From: CADEED01 sp043747875
GTDB lineage: Bacteria; Pseudomonadota; Gammaproteobacteria; Steroidobacterales; Steroidobacteraceae
Reading direction: 5' to 3'
NCBI GenBank assembly: GCA_043747875.1
Contig: JAYTOI010000192.1
Coordinates: 1-64,000, forward strand
Length of the DNA stretch: 64,000 bases
This document shows, in pieces, positions 35,552 through 42,961 of this stretch. Below the pieces are notes generated by a model. That model did not search any database and was not told the origin of the DNA. It saw only the letters and a list, made by a program, of their open reading frames with translations. The translations under genes and the position numbers were made by a program. Every line of letters starts with the position of its first letter. Position 1 is the first letter of the stretch.

Positions 35552-35806
35552 ATGGCCAAGGGCCAGTCACTGCAGGACCCGTTTCTGAATACTTTGCGAA
35601 AGGAACGTATCCCGGTGTCAATCTATCTGGTGAATGGAATCAAGTTGCAAGGCCAGATCGATTCGTTTGATCAGTTCGTCGTGTTGCTCAAGAACAGCGT
35701 GAGTCAGATGGTTTACAAACACGCGATTTCGACGGTTGTCCCGGCGCGTAACGTGCGCATCACCAACGAAGATGGGACGACGATCGAGGCGGTCGCCGGA
35801 GAATGA
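35552..35806 (+). CDS. hfq: RNA chaperone Hfq
   Basis: Ring-forming Sm-like protein of 84 aa that pairs small RNAs with mRNAs. The Sm1 region is QDPFLNTLRKERIPVSIYLV with NGIKLQGQIDSFDQFVVLL, and the Sm2 motif is the family hallmark YKHAISTVVPAR. An AAGGAG ribosome-binding site sits 7 bases upstream of the ATG. The C-terminal tail is short, about 18 residues. Flanked by miaA and hflX as in Escherichia coli and Pseudomonas. Confidence 0.98.
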   Translation: MAKGQSLQDPFLNTLRKERIPVSIYLVNGIKLQGQIDSFDQFVVLLKNSVSQMVYKHAISTVVPARNVRITNEDGTTIEAVAGE

Positions 35807-35812
35807 TGACCT

Positions 35813-35831
35813 GCGTGCCCGCACGCGTTTT
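35813..35831 (+). terminator. Possible hfq terminator/attenuator
   Basis: GCGTGC (35813-35818) and GCACGC (35821-35826) form a 6-bp stem with a tight CC loop, or 5 bp with a 4-base loop, followed by GTTTT. It lies just after the hfq stop and before hflX, where partial termination is known in other bacteria. Confidence 0.45.
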
Positions 35832-35854
35832 CCCAGCCTTCTCGATATTTAAAA

Positions 35855-37198
35855 GTGTTCGAGCGACCCCGCGCAGGTGAGCGGGCCGTGCTCGTGCGCC
35901 TAGGCATCGGCGCGCCCGCGGACCCCGAAGACATCCTCGAGTTCGAACAGCTCGCGCGCTCGGCGGGCGCGATTCCGGTCGCCAGCATCGGCGGTCGACG
36001 CGACCGGCCCGATCCCAGATTTTTCGTGGGCAGCGGCAAGGCCGAGGAGCTCAAGGCAGCCGCCGCGGCACACGAAGCCGATGTGGTTCTCTTCGACCAC
36101 CCATTGTCTCCGTCGCAGGAGCGCAATCTCGAGAAGCTCATCGAGCGGCGCGTGCTCGACCGCTCCGGTCTCATCCTCGACATCTTTGCGCAGCGCGCGC
36201 GCAGTCACGAAGGCAAGCTCGAAGTGGAGCTCGCGCAGCTCAAACACATCGCCACGCGTCTGGTGCGCGGCTGGAGTCACCTCGAGCGCCAGCGCGGCGG
36301 AGGCATCGGCAATCGCGGTCCCGGCGAAACGCAGCTGGAGACCGACCGCCGCCTGATCGGCAAGCGCGTCAAGACGCTCACGGAGCGCCTCGAGAAGATC
36401 AAACAGCAACGCGAGACCGGCCGGCAGCAGCGCGCCGAGATTCCCATCCCGTCGCTCGCGCTCGTCGGCTACACGAACGCGGGCAAGTCCACGCTGTTCC
36501 GTGCGCTCACGGGCGCCGACGCCTACATCGCCGACCAGTTGTTCGCGACGCTGGATCCCACTGTCCGCCGGATCATCTTGCCGGGCAATACCGCCGTGGT
36601 GGTGGCTGACACCGTCGGATTCATTCGCGAGCTGCCGCACGAACTGGTGGCGGCGTTCCAGTCGACCCTGACCGAGGCGCGCGAGGCGACGCTGCTGCTG
36701 CACGTCGTCGACGTCAGCGATCCGCGCCGCGACGAGCACATCGACGAGGTCAACCGCGTGCTCAAGGAAATCGGCGCGCATGATCTGCCGCAGATCCTTG
36801 TGTTCAACAAGATCGACCGCATCGAGGGAGCGCCCCGTATCGAGCGCGACGAGGCAGGACGTGTCACGCATGTCTGGCTGTCGGCCGCCCGGGGTCAGGG
36901 CCTCGACCTGCTGCTCGGCGCGGTCACGGAGCGGTTGTCGCGCGTGGCGCGGCGTGCCACCTTGCGGTTGCCGGTGTGGGCGGGTGAGCTGCGCGCACGG
37001 CTGTATGCCGCGAACCTCGTCCAGGCAGAGCGCATTGCCGAGGACGGCGCCTTCGAGATCGATACGGAACTTTCCGAGTTCGAGCTGCTCAAGTGGGCGC
37101 GCGAGCCCGGCGTGGAGATTTTGGGCTTCGAAGCGGACGCAACTTGTACCCCCGCGGAGCCCTACCTACAATCGCAGCCCGCCTCGAGAACCACCTGA
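35855..37198 (+). CDS. hflX: Ribosome-associated GTPase HflX
   Basis: GTPase that splits stalled or stressed ribosomes. Protein of 447 aa starting at GTG 35855 (FERPRAGERAVLVRLG). The N-terminal HflX domain shows RDRPDPRFFVGSGKAEEL and a glycine-rich linker RGGGIGNRGPGETQLETDRR. The G domain has G1 GYTNAGKSTLF, G3 DTVGFIRELPHELVAAF and G4 FNKID. The C-terminal domain ends near EAD. It lies between hfq and hflK, 48 bp after the hfq stop, and may share transcription with hfq through the weak terminator between them. Confidence 0.96.
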   Translation: MFERPRAGERAVLVRLGIGAPADPEDILEFEQLARSAGAIPVASIGGRRDRPDPRFFVGSGKAEELKAAAAAHEADVVLFDHPLSPSQERNLEKLIERRVLDRSGLILDIFAQRARSHEGKLEVELAQLKHIATRLVRGWSHLERQRGGGIGNRGPGETQLETDRRLIGKRVKTLTERLEKIKQQRETGRQQRAEIPIPSLALVGYTNAGKSTLFRALTGADAYIADQLFATLDPTVRRIILPGNTAVVVADTVGFIRELPHELVAAFQSTLTEAREATLLLHVVDVSDPRRDEHIDEVNRVLKEIGAHDLPQILVFNKIDRIEGAPRIERDEAGRVTHVWLSAARGQGLDLLLGAVTERLSRVARRATLRLPVWAGELRARLYAANLVQAERIAEDGAFEIDTELSEFELLKWAREPGVEILGFEADATCTPAEPYLQSQPASRTT

Positions 37199-37201
37199 AC
37201 C

Positions 37202-38404
37202 ATGGCTTGGAATCAACCCGGTAAAGAGAACAACAACCCTTGGGGCAAGAAACCTGCCTCGGGCGGCAACGATTTCGACCAGGCATTAAAGGACTTCCAG
37301 AAACGTGTGGAATCCCTGTTCGGTGGCGGGGGGCGCTCGGCGACGCCGCTGATCATCATCGGCATCATCATCGTCGGCATCTGGATGCTGACCGGCTTCT
37401 ACCAGGTCAAGACAGGCGAACGCGGCGTCGTGCTGCGCTTCGGCAGTCACGTCGAGACGGTCGGTGACGGCCTCATCTGGCGGTTGCCGTGGCCCATCGA
37501 AACCCTGACCAAGGTCAACACCCAGGCGGTGAGCACGACCTCCTATAAGTCGCGCGTGCTCACGGGCCGCTCCGACGTGGAAGGCGCGGGTGCGCCCGTG
37601 GTCGCGGCTGCGCCGCTCGAGACCATCGCGGCTGCGCCGGTCGAGACCATCGCGGCGAGCACGGGCAACGTGGAAGCCACCGCCATGGTCGAGCTCCATG
37701 TCGCTGTGCAATACAGCATCAAGGACGCGGAGGATTTCCTCTTCAAGGTGCGCGACCCGAACGCCACGCTCAACGAAGTCAGCGAGAGCGCCATTCGCGA
37801 GGTCGTCGGCCGTCACGACCAGCAGGCCATCCTCTCCAAGAATCGCTTGAACATAGCCGACATGACGCGCGAGATCATGCAGCGCACGCTCGACCAGTAC
37901 GAGGCGGGCATCCAGGTTTCCAAGGTGAACATCACAGACGTGCAGGTGCCCGAGGCGGTACAGCAGTCCCAGCGCGATTCGGTCAAGGCCGAAGCCGACA
38001 AGGAACGCGCCATCAACGAAGCGCTGGCCTACGCGAACGGCATCCTGCCGCAGGCGCAGGGCCGCGCGGCCAAGATCGACCAGGAATCGAAGGGCTATCG
38101 CGCGCAGATCGTCGCGGCTGCCACCGGCGACGCGTCGCGTTTCAACCAGCTGCTCACGGCCTATGAGAAGGCGCCCGCCGTCACGCGCGAGCGCATGTAC
38201 CTCGAGGCCATCGAGAACGTGCTGCGCAGCTCGCGCAAGGTCATCATCGACAGCAAGGGCGGCAACGGCAACATGCTCTATCTACCGCTCGACAAGCTGG
38301 TCGAACGCGCACGCGACGAGGGCACTGGCCCGCGCCCCTCGGTCAGCATCGAGCCGGCCGATTCGTCCACCACTCCCGATCCACGCCAACGCCCGGAACG
38401 CTGA
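37202..38404 (+). CDS. hflK: FtsH protease modulator HflK
   Basis: SPFH/band-7 membrane protein that with HflC forms the large cage around FtsH. Protein of 400 aa. Glycine-rich cytoplasmic tail, one membrane segment (ATPLIIIGIIIVGIWMLTGF, about residues 47-66), then the band-7 domain from GERGVVLRFGSHVETVGDGL. At residues about 120-160 there is an insertion relative to the usual HflK, built from AAAPLETI (135-142) and AAAPVETI (143-150), which a 24-bp tandem repeat encodes. The C-terminus continues through YANGILPQAQGRAAKIDQES. It shares one base with hflC (TGATG). Confidence 0.94.
   Translation: MAWNQPGKENNNPWGKKPASGGNDFDQALKDFQKRVESLFGGGGRSATPLIIIGIIIVGIWMLTGFYQVKTGERGVVLRFGSHVETVGDGLIWRLPWPIETLTKVNTQAVSTTSYKSRVLTGRSDVEGAGAPVVAAAPLETIAAAPVETIAASTGNVEATAMVELHVAVQYSIKDAEDFLFKVRDPNATLNEVSESAIREVVGRHDQQAILSKNRLNIADMTREIMQRTLDQYEAGIQVSKVNITDVQVPEAVQQSQRDSVKAEADKERAINEALAYANGILPQAQGRAAKIDQESKGYRAQIVAAATGDASRFNQLLTAYEKAPAVTRERMYLEAIENVLRSSRKVIIDSKGGNGNMLYLPLDKLVERARDEGTGPRPSVSIEPADSSTTPDPRQRPER
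37604..37651 (+). repeat. 24-bp tandem repeat inside hflK
   Basis: Two adjacent copies (37604-37627 and 37628-37651), each GCGGCTGCGCCGNTCGAGACCATC with N = C then G, and a partial third start (GCGGCGAGC) after them. One mismatch over 24 bp. The repeat is in frame and duplicates AAAP(L/V)ETI. Confidence 0.9.
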
Positions 38405-39276
38405 TGGCCTCCCGCATATTGCCCATCCTGATCCTGCTGGTCGCGCTCGTGCTGCTGGTCACGACGTCCACGTTCGTCGTCAGGGAGCAGGAGCTCGCGC
38501 TGCGCGTGCAATTGTCGAAGATCGTGCGCTCCGACTACGAGCCCGGATTGCACTTCAAGATTCCGTTCGTCGAGAACGTGGTCAAGTTCGATCGTCGCGT
38601 GCTCACGCGCAAGTTCGACGGCGAACAGTTCCTGACGAAGGAAGGCCAGAGTCTCACGGTCGACTACTACATCAAGTGGAAGATCATCGACGCCTCGCAG
38701 TTCTATCAGGCTACCGCTGGTGACGAGACCCAGGCCGGAAAGCTCATCGGCGAGAACGTGCAGGACGGCATCAAGAACGCCGTCGCGAAGCGCACGCTGC
38801 GCGACATCGTCGTCTCCGACCGCAACGCGATGGCCGGCGACGTGTTGCCGGCCGCCAGCCCCACTCTCGAGCGCGTCGGCATCCAGCTCATCGACGTGCG
38901 TCTGCAGCGTATCGACCTGCAGGAAGATGTCGCCTCACGCGTTTTCGAGAGCATGAAGCAGCAATTCGCCGGCATCGCGCTGGCGCAGCGTGGCGCGGGC
39001 GACCGCGAGTCGCAGAAGATCCGCTCCGACGCCGAACGTCGCGCTGTGGTCATCGTCGCCGACGCACAGGCCGAGGCACAGCGGATCCGCGGCGAGGGTG
39101 ACTCGGACGCGACGGCCATCTACGCGAAGGCGTATTCGCGCAACCCCGAGTTCTATTCCTTCTATCGCAGCCTGCTGGCCTATCAAAATTCGCTCGGCAA
39201 GGATCGCGACGTGCTCGTGATCTCGCCCGACAGCGAGTTCTTCCAGTATCTGAAGAGCCCGGCGCCTCGGCGCTGA
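38404..39276 (+). CDS. hflC: FtsH protease modulator HflC
   Basis: Partner of HflK, of 290 aa. N-terminal membrane anchor (RILPILILLVALVLLVTTST) followed by the band-7 domain: FVVREQELALRVQLSKIV, FDRRVLTRKFDGEQFLTKEG and VDYYIKWKIIDASQFYQAT. The long coiled-coil helix is readable from the Glu/Arg/Ala-rich DRESQKIRSDAERRAVVIVA. The tail YRSLLAYQNSLGKDRDVLVI is typical. It is translated directly after hflK. The two together act as regulators of the FtsH protease at the inner membrane. Confidence 0.95.
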   Translation: MASRILPILILLVALVLLVTTSTFVVREQELALRVQLSKIVRSDYEPGLHFKIPFVENVVKFDRRVLTRKFDGEQFLTKEGQSLTVDYYIKWKIIDASQFYQATAGDETQAGKLIGENVQDGIKNAVAKRTLRDIVVSDRNAMAGDVLPAASPTLERVGIQLIDVRLQRIDLQEDVASRVFESMKQQFAGIALAQRGAGDRESQKIRSDAERRAVVIVADAQAEAQRIRGEGDSDATAIYAKAYSRNPEFYSFYRSLLAYQNSLGKDRDVLVISPDSEFFQYLKSPAPRR

Positions 39277-39326
39277 TCCGCTGACCTTTCGTTCCTTCGA
39301 GTCGGGCGCGTGCGCGCGTAATTCTC

Positions 39327-40619
39327 ATGTCCAAATTCGTCATCATCATCGGCACCCAGTGGGGTGACGAGGGCAAGGGCAAGGTCGTGGACCTGCTCAC
39401 CGAGCGCGCCGCCGCAGTCGCGCGTTTCCAGGGCGGTCACAACGCCGGACATACGCTGGTCATCGGTGGCAAGAAGACCGTGCTGTCGCTGATCCCGTCG
39501 GGGATTCTCCACAAGAACGTCCAGTGCCTCATCGGCAACGGCGTGGTGCTGTCGCTGGAGGCATTGTTCCGCGAGGCGCAGACGCTGATCGACACCGGCG
39601 TCGACGTGTTCGCGCGGCTGCGCGTCTCGCCGAATTGCCCGCTCATCCTGCCGTCGCACGTCGCGCTCGACAAGGCACGCGAGGTAGCGCGTGGCGCGAA
39701 CGCCATCGGCACGACGGGCCGTGGCATCGGGCCCGCCTACGAAGACAAGGTGGCGCGCCGCGCAGTGCGCGTGCAGGATCTCTTTGCGCGCGAAAAATTT
39801 GCCGCCAAGCTGGGCGAGATCCTCGACTTCCACAACTTTACGCTGCAGAAGTATTTCAATACCGAGCCAGTCGATTTCCAGAAGACGCTCGACGAGCAAC
39901 TCTCCTATGCCGAACGCGTGAAGCCGCTGGTCGCCGACGTGACACAGGCATTGGCCGACATCCGCAAGAATGGCGGCGACGTCATGTTCGAAGGCGCGCA
40001 GGGCGCCATGCTCGACATAGACCACGGCACGTATCCCTTCGTCACGTCGTCCAACACCACGGGCGGTTTCGCGGCCACCGGCACCGGCATCGGGCCGCGC
40101 TCGTTCGACTACGTGCTCGGCATCGTCAAGGCGTACACGACGCGCGTCGGCGCGGGTCCATTCCCCACCGAGCTGTTCGACGGCTACGGCGAGCATCTGT
40201 CGCGCGTCGGGCACGAGTTCGGCGCGGTCACCGGCCGCAAGCGCCGCTGCGGCTGGTTCGATGCGGTGGCGCTGCGCCGCTCCATCATCCACTCGAGCGT
40301 CTCGGGACTTTGTTTGACCAAACTCGACGTGCTCGACGGCCTCGACTCGCTGCAGATCTGCGTCGGGTATAAATCCGACGGCCGGGTGTCCGAGCATCCG
40401 CCGCTGTTCGCCGATGCCTTCGCGGAAGTGGAACCGGTGTATGAGGAAATGCCAGGCTGGCAAGAATCGACCATCGGAGTCACGTCGTACGACGCGCTGC
40501 CGCTCAATGCGCGCGCGTATCTGGCGCGCCTGCAGGAGCTGGCCGGCGTGCCCATCGACATCGTCTCGACCGGACCGGATCGCGAGCAGACCATCGTGTT
40601 GAGGCATCCGTTCGACTGA
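39327..40619 (+). CDS. purA: Adenylosuccinate synthetase
   Basis: Converts IMP and aspartate to adenylosuccinate with GTP. Protein of 430 aa. The P-loop-like GTQWGDEGKGKVVDLL and the catalytic QGGHNAGHTL come first. Later motifs are LPSHVALDKARE, GTTGRGIGPAYEDKVARRAV, EGAQGAMLDIDHGTYPFVTS, TRVGAGPFPTEL and GRKRRCGWFD. It follows hflC by 50 bp. In E. coli and P. aeruginosa purA is followed soon by the rnr-rlmB region; here an accessory block of about 15 kb intervenes. Confidence 0.98.
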   Translation: MSKFVIIIGTQWGDEGKGKVVDLLTERAAAVARFQGGHNAGHTLVIGGKKTVLSLIPSGILHKNVQCLIGNGVVLSLEALFREAQTLIDTGVDVFARLRVSPNCPLILPSHVALDKAREVARGANAIGTTGRGIGPAYEDKVARRAVRVQDLFAREKFAAKLGEILDFHNFTLQKYFNTEPVDFQKTLDEQLSYAERVKPLVADVTQALADIRKNGGDVMFEGAQGAMLDIDHGTYPFVTSSNTTGGFAATGTGIGPRSFDYVLGIVKAYTTRVGAGPFPTELFDGYGEHLSRVGHEFGAVTGRKRRCGWFDAVALRRSIIHSSVSGLCLTKLDVLDGLDSLQICVGYKSDGRVSEHPPLFADAFAEVEPVYEEMPGWQESTIGVTSYDALPLNARAYLARLQELAGVPIDIVSTGPDREQTIVLRHPFD

Positions 40620-40685
40620 ACGAACCAGCAGCCGGCGTCCATCCCTTTGCTCGAGCGGCTGCATTCAGCGAGGTTTGAGTGCGAA

Positions 40686-41213
40686 ATGGCCCGCTTCACC
40701 GTTGACAACAAACACTACCTCGCCATCGCGCAGTTCTACGGTTGCCGTCGCACACAGCGATCGCAAGTGCCCTTGATTGCGCACGTCGACGAAGGTCTCG
40801 CGATCCTCGACGCCATCGGCGCATCGACGAACGCGCGCGAGGCGTTCTGCCTGCATCCGCTGCTGCAGCGTGACGATGATCTGGTGCGCTCGCGCCAGCC
40901 GGGCTCCATCCTCGAACTGTGCTCGCCGGACCCGAGGCCCCTCATGTTGGCGATGGAATACCGGCGGTGCGCAAACGCCTATCTGTCGCATCATTTCAGA
41001 AGTGAAGCTGACGTCGTCGCGCTGAGCGCCGAGCCTGAAGTAAACGACATGCTGGTTGCCGACAAAGTGCAGAATCGCAAGGATTTCGAGATTCATCATC
41101 TCCACACGCACCAGGACGTGGAAATCCTCGTGAGCTACTTCGGCAACTGGCTGCGCGCGCTCGGCATCACCGAGCAACGCTACATCGATCTCAGGCGAAT
41201 CCTGGTCGGCTGA
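40686..41213 (+). CDS. Conserved hypothetical protein, HD-phosphohydrolase-like
   Basis: Protein of 175 aa from ATG 40686 (MARFTVDNKHYLAIAQFYGC). I do not know a named family. The order of acidic and histidine residues (VPLIAHVDEGLAILDAIGAS, then AFCLHPLLQRDDDL) resembles remote HD-type hydrolases, and a second His cluster (DFEIHHLHTHQDVEI) near residue 140 could complete a metal site. No signal peptide or membrane segment. It stands alone between purA and the ACP phosphodiesterase gene and marks the left edge of the accessory block. A hydrolase role is inference. Confidence 0.5.
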   Translation: MARFTVDNKHYLAIAQFYGCRRTQRSQVPLIAHVDEGLAILDAIGASTNAREAFCLHPLLQRDDDLVRSRQPGSILELCSPDPRPLMLAMEYRRCANAYLSHHFRSEADVVALSAEPEVNDMLVADKVQNRKDFEIHHLHTHQDVEILVSYFGNWLRALGITEQRYIDLRRILVG

Positions 41214-41235
41214 GCCGCCCGCTACGGCACAGTGC

Positions 41236-41838
41236 TTGAACTTTCTGGCGCACATCCTGCTCGCACCGGACACCGAGGCCAGAGTGGGTGCGTTGCTGGG
41301 CGACTTCGTGAAGGCGACGACCGAGGCCGAGTTCGGGCCGGTAATCCATCGCGAAATCCTGCTGCACCGGAAGATCGACGGCTTCACGGATTCGCATCCT
41401 GCGGTCAGGGCAGCGAAGGCGCTGTTTCGACGCGAGACACGCAGGTTTGCGGGGATCCTGCTCGATGTTTTCTACGATCATCTGCTGGCACGCGACTGGG
41501 CGCGGTACTGCGCCCGGCCGCTGCCCGACTTCGTGCGCGAGTTTTACCGGGATGCGGAGCGATATCGCGCGCGGTTCCCACCGCCGTTCGCCCGCGCGTT
41601 CGATTCCATGGTGGCGGATGACTGGCTGCAGTCATACCGCACATTCGCCGGCGTTCAGGAGACCGTTCAGCGCATCGGGATGCGGCGGCCCAAATTTGTC
41701 GCGCCTCTCGGCGAGGGGCTTGCCGATCTGCACGATCACGACGCGATGATCGCGGCCGACTTCGGCAAATTTTTCGCCGAGCTGTCCTGTTACACGGAGC
41801 AGTGCCGCGCATCGTGCTCCACTGCAGGCCGGAGCTGA
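41236..41838 (+). CDS. acpH: Acyl carrier protein phosphodiesterase (AcpH family)
   Basis: Removes the phosphopantetheine arm from acyl carrier protein. Protein of 200 aa from TTG 41236, giving the family's opening MNFLAHILLAPDTEARVGAL. Further motifs are LGDFVKATTEAEF, HREILLHRKIDGFTDSHP and the metal-site region RRFAGILLDVFYDHLLARDW. The length fits the DUF479/AcpH family. It is preceded by the HD-like hypothetical gene; whether the two share a transcript is unclear. Confidence 0.85.
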   Translation: MNFLAHILLAPDTEARVGALLGDFVKATTEAEFGPVIHREILLHRKIDGFTDSHPAVRAAKALFRRETRRFAGILLDVFYDHLLARDWARYCARPLPDFVREFYRDAERYRARFPPPFARAFDSMVADDWLQSYRTFAGVQETVQRIGMRRPKFVAPLGEGLADLHDHDAMIAADFGKFFAELSCYTEQCRASCSTAGRS

Positions 41839-41933
41839 CAGCCGCTCGCATCGATCGTCCCTTGCGCCGGCAATCTAATGACTAAATACTATTTTGCTCC
41901 GGCTGCGGCGCGCCGGGTTGTTTTGCCCGGCCG

Positions 41934-42047
41934 GTGACCCAGGTCGCGCATGATGCCGCCGCGCAGGCGCCGCCGCTTCCGGACCGGCCCTGACCCCTGT
42001 TCCCGAGTGCCGACGGTACGCTGCTCGAGCTCGCGGATACGACGGCG
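41934..42047 (+). pseudogene. Decayed duplicate of the 5' end of otsB
   Basis: From GTG 41934 the reading frame aligns codon by codon with the start of the intact otsB at 42200. The relic reads QVAHDAAAQAPPLPDRP, then a TGA stop (41991-41993) where otsB has TGG (Trp), then PLFPSADGTLLELADT; the intact gene reads QVADHAALQATPLPDRP, then WCLFLDVDGTLLELAHT. The catalytic LDVDGT motif has decayed to PSADGT, so the nucleophile aspartate is lost. Similarity continues a little upstream into the leader. About 269 bp separate equivalent positions, so this looks like an old local duplication. It encodes no functional phosphatase. Confidence 0.8.
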
Positions 42048-42187
42048 AGGATTTTTTTCCGGATTTCGTGGTGCGGTTGTGGAGCGCGTAGGCGATGTCC
42101 GACATACGGCGGCCATCTCGACCGCTTGCGAGACAATTCTTTCGCCTAACTACTGGAATCTCGGCGGCCGAAGCGCGCGCGGGTTCT

Positions 42188-42193
42188 TATACT
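42188..42193 (+). promoter_or_regulatory. Candidate -10 element of otsB
   Basis: TATACT lies seven bases before the otsB ATG at 42200, so transcription could begin at or next to the start codon, giving a leaderless message. No matching -35 box is evident. Confidence 0.3.
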
Positions 42194-42199
42194 GGGCGG

Positions 42200-42961
42200 A
42201 TGATCATGCAGGTTGCCGACCATGCCGCGCTGCAGGCGACGCCGCTTCCCGATCGCCCCTGGTGCCTGTTCCTCGACGTGGACGGCACGCTGCTCGAGCT
42301 CGCGCACACTCCAGGCGCCGTGGTCGTCGATCACGATCTCCTGGCGCTGTTGGGAACGCTGCGTGACGCGGCTGGCGGCGCGCTGGCGCTGGTGAGCGGC
42401 CGCACGATCGCCGATCTCGACCGTTTGTTCGGCGTGCTGGCCCTGCCGGCGGCCGGACTGCACGGCTGCCAGCGGCGCGACTCCGCGGGCACGCTGCACG
42501 TCGCGCCCATAGTGTGCGACCAATTGGTGGCGCTGCGGCTCGGACTGCAGGACCTCGTGGTGCGTTACGACGGGCTCATGCTCGAGGACAAGGGCGCGGG
42601 GCTGGCGTTGCATTTCCAGGGCGCGCCCGAGCTCGAGCACATGTTGCGCGCGCAGGCGGCGCTGCTGGCGGGACCGTTGGTGCCCGAGTTCACGCTGCTC
42701 GACGGTCATTGCGTGATCGAGGTCAAACCCGCGGCGCACACCAAAGACAGCGCCGTCACCAGCTTCATGCGCGAGCCGCCGTTCGCGGGTCGCGTGCCCA
42801 TCTTCATCGGCGACGATCAGACCGATTACGGCGGCTTCGCGGCGGTGCGGCGTTTCCACGGGCTCGCGATCGCGGTGGGGCCACGTGTGAAATCCGAGAG
42901 GTGGCTGCCGGGGCCGCGTGCAGTGCGCGACTGGCTGCAGCAGTTGGCGGCACGCCCGTGA
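42200..42961 (+). CDS. otsB: Trehalose-6-phosphate phosphatase
   Basis: Second step of trehalose synthesis, a HAD-family phosphatase of 253 aa. Motif I is FLDVDGTLLELA with catalytic aspartates in DxD, motif II is around LALVSGRTI, and motif IV is FIGDDQTDYGGF. The conserved CVIEVKP segment of the family is present. ATG 42200 or the nearby ATG 42206 could be used. It overlaps the GH15 gene by 4 bp (GTGA), so otsB, GH15 and otsA form one operon. A decayed copy of the 5' end lies just upstream. Confidence 0.94.
   Translation: MIMQVADHAALQATPLPDRPWCLFLDVDGTLLELAHTPGAVVVDHDLLALLGTLRDAAGGALALVSGRTIADLDRLFGVLALPAAGLHGCQRRDSAGTLHVAPIVCDQLVALRLGLQDLVVRYDGLMLEDKGAGLALHFQGAPELEHMLRAQAALLAGPLVPEFTLLDGHCVIEVKPAAHTKDSAVTSFMREPPFAGRVPIFIGDDQTDYGGFAAVRRFHGLAIAVGPRVKSERWLPGPRAVRDWLQQLAARP

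Noticed and set aside
40620..41235. Attachment-site copy of the tRNA-Leu 3' end at the left edge of the accessory block
   Set aside because: I looked for the tRNA-Leu 3' sequence near the purA side and found no convincing copy, and no integrase gene is present.
41875..42136. Small minus-strand frames considered as an H-NS-like or toxin gene
   Set aside because: Three short frames overlap each other with no conserved motif; the plus strand shows that the region is a relic of otsB.
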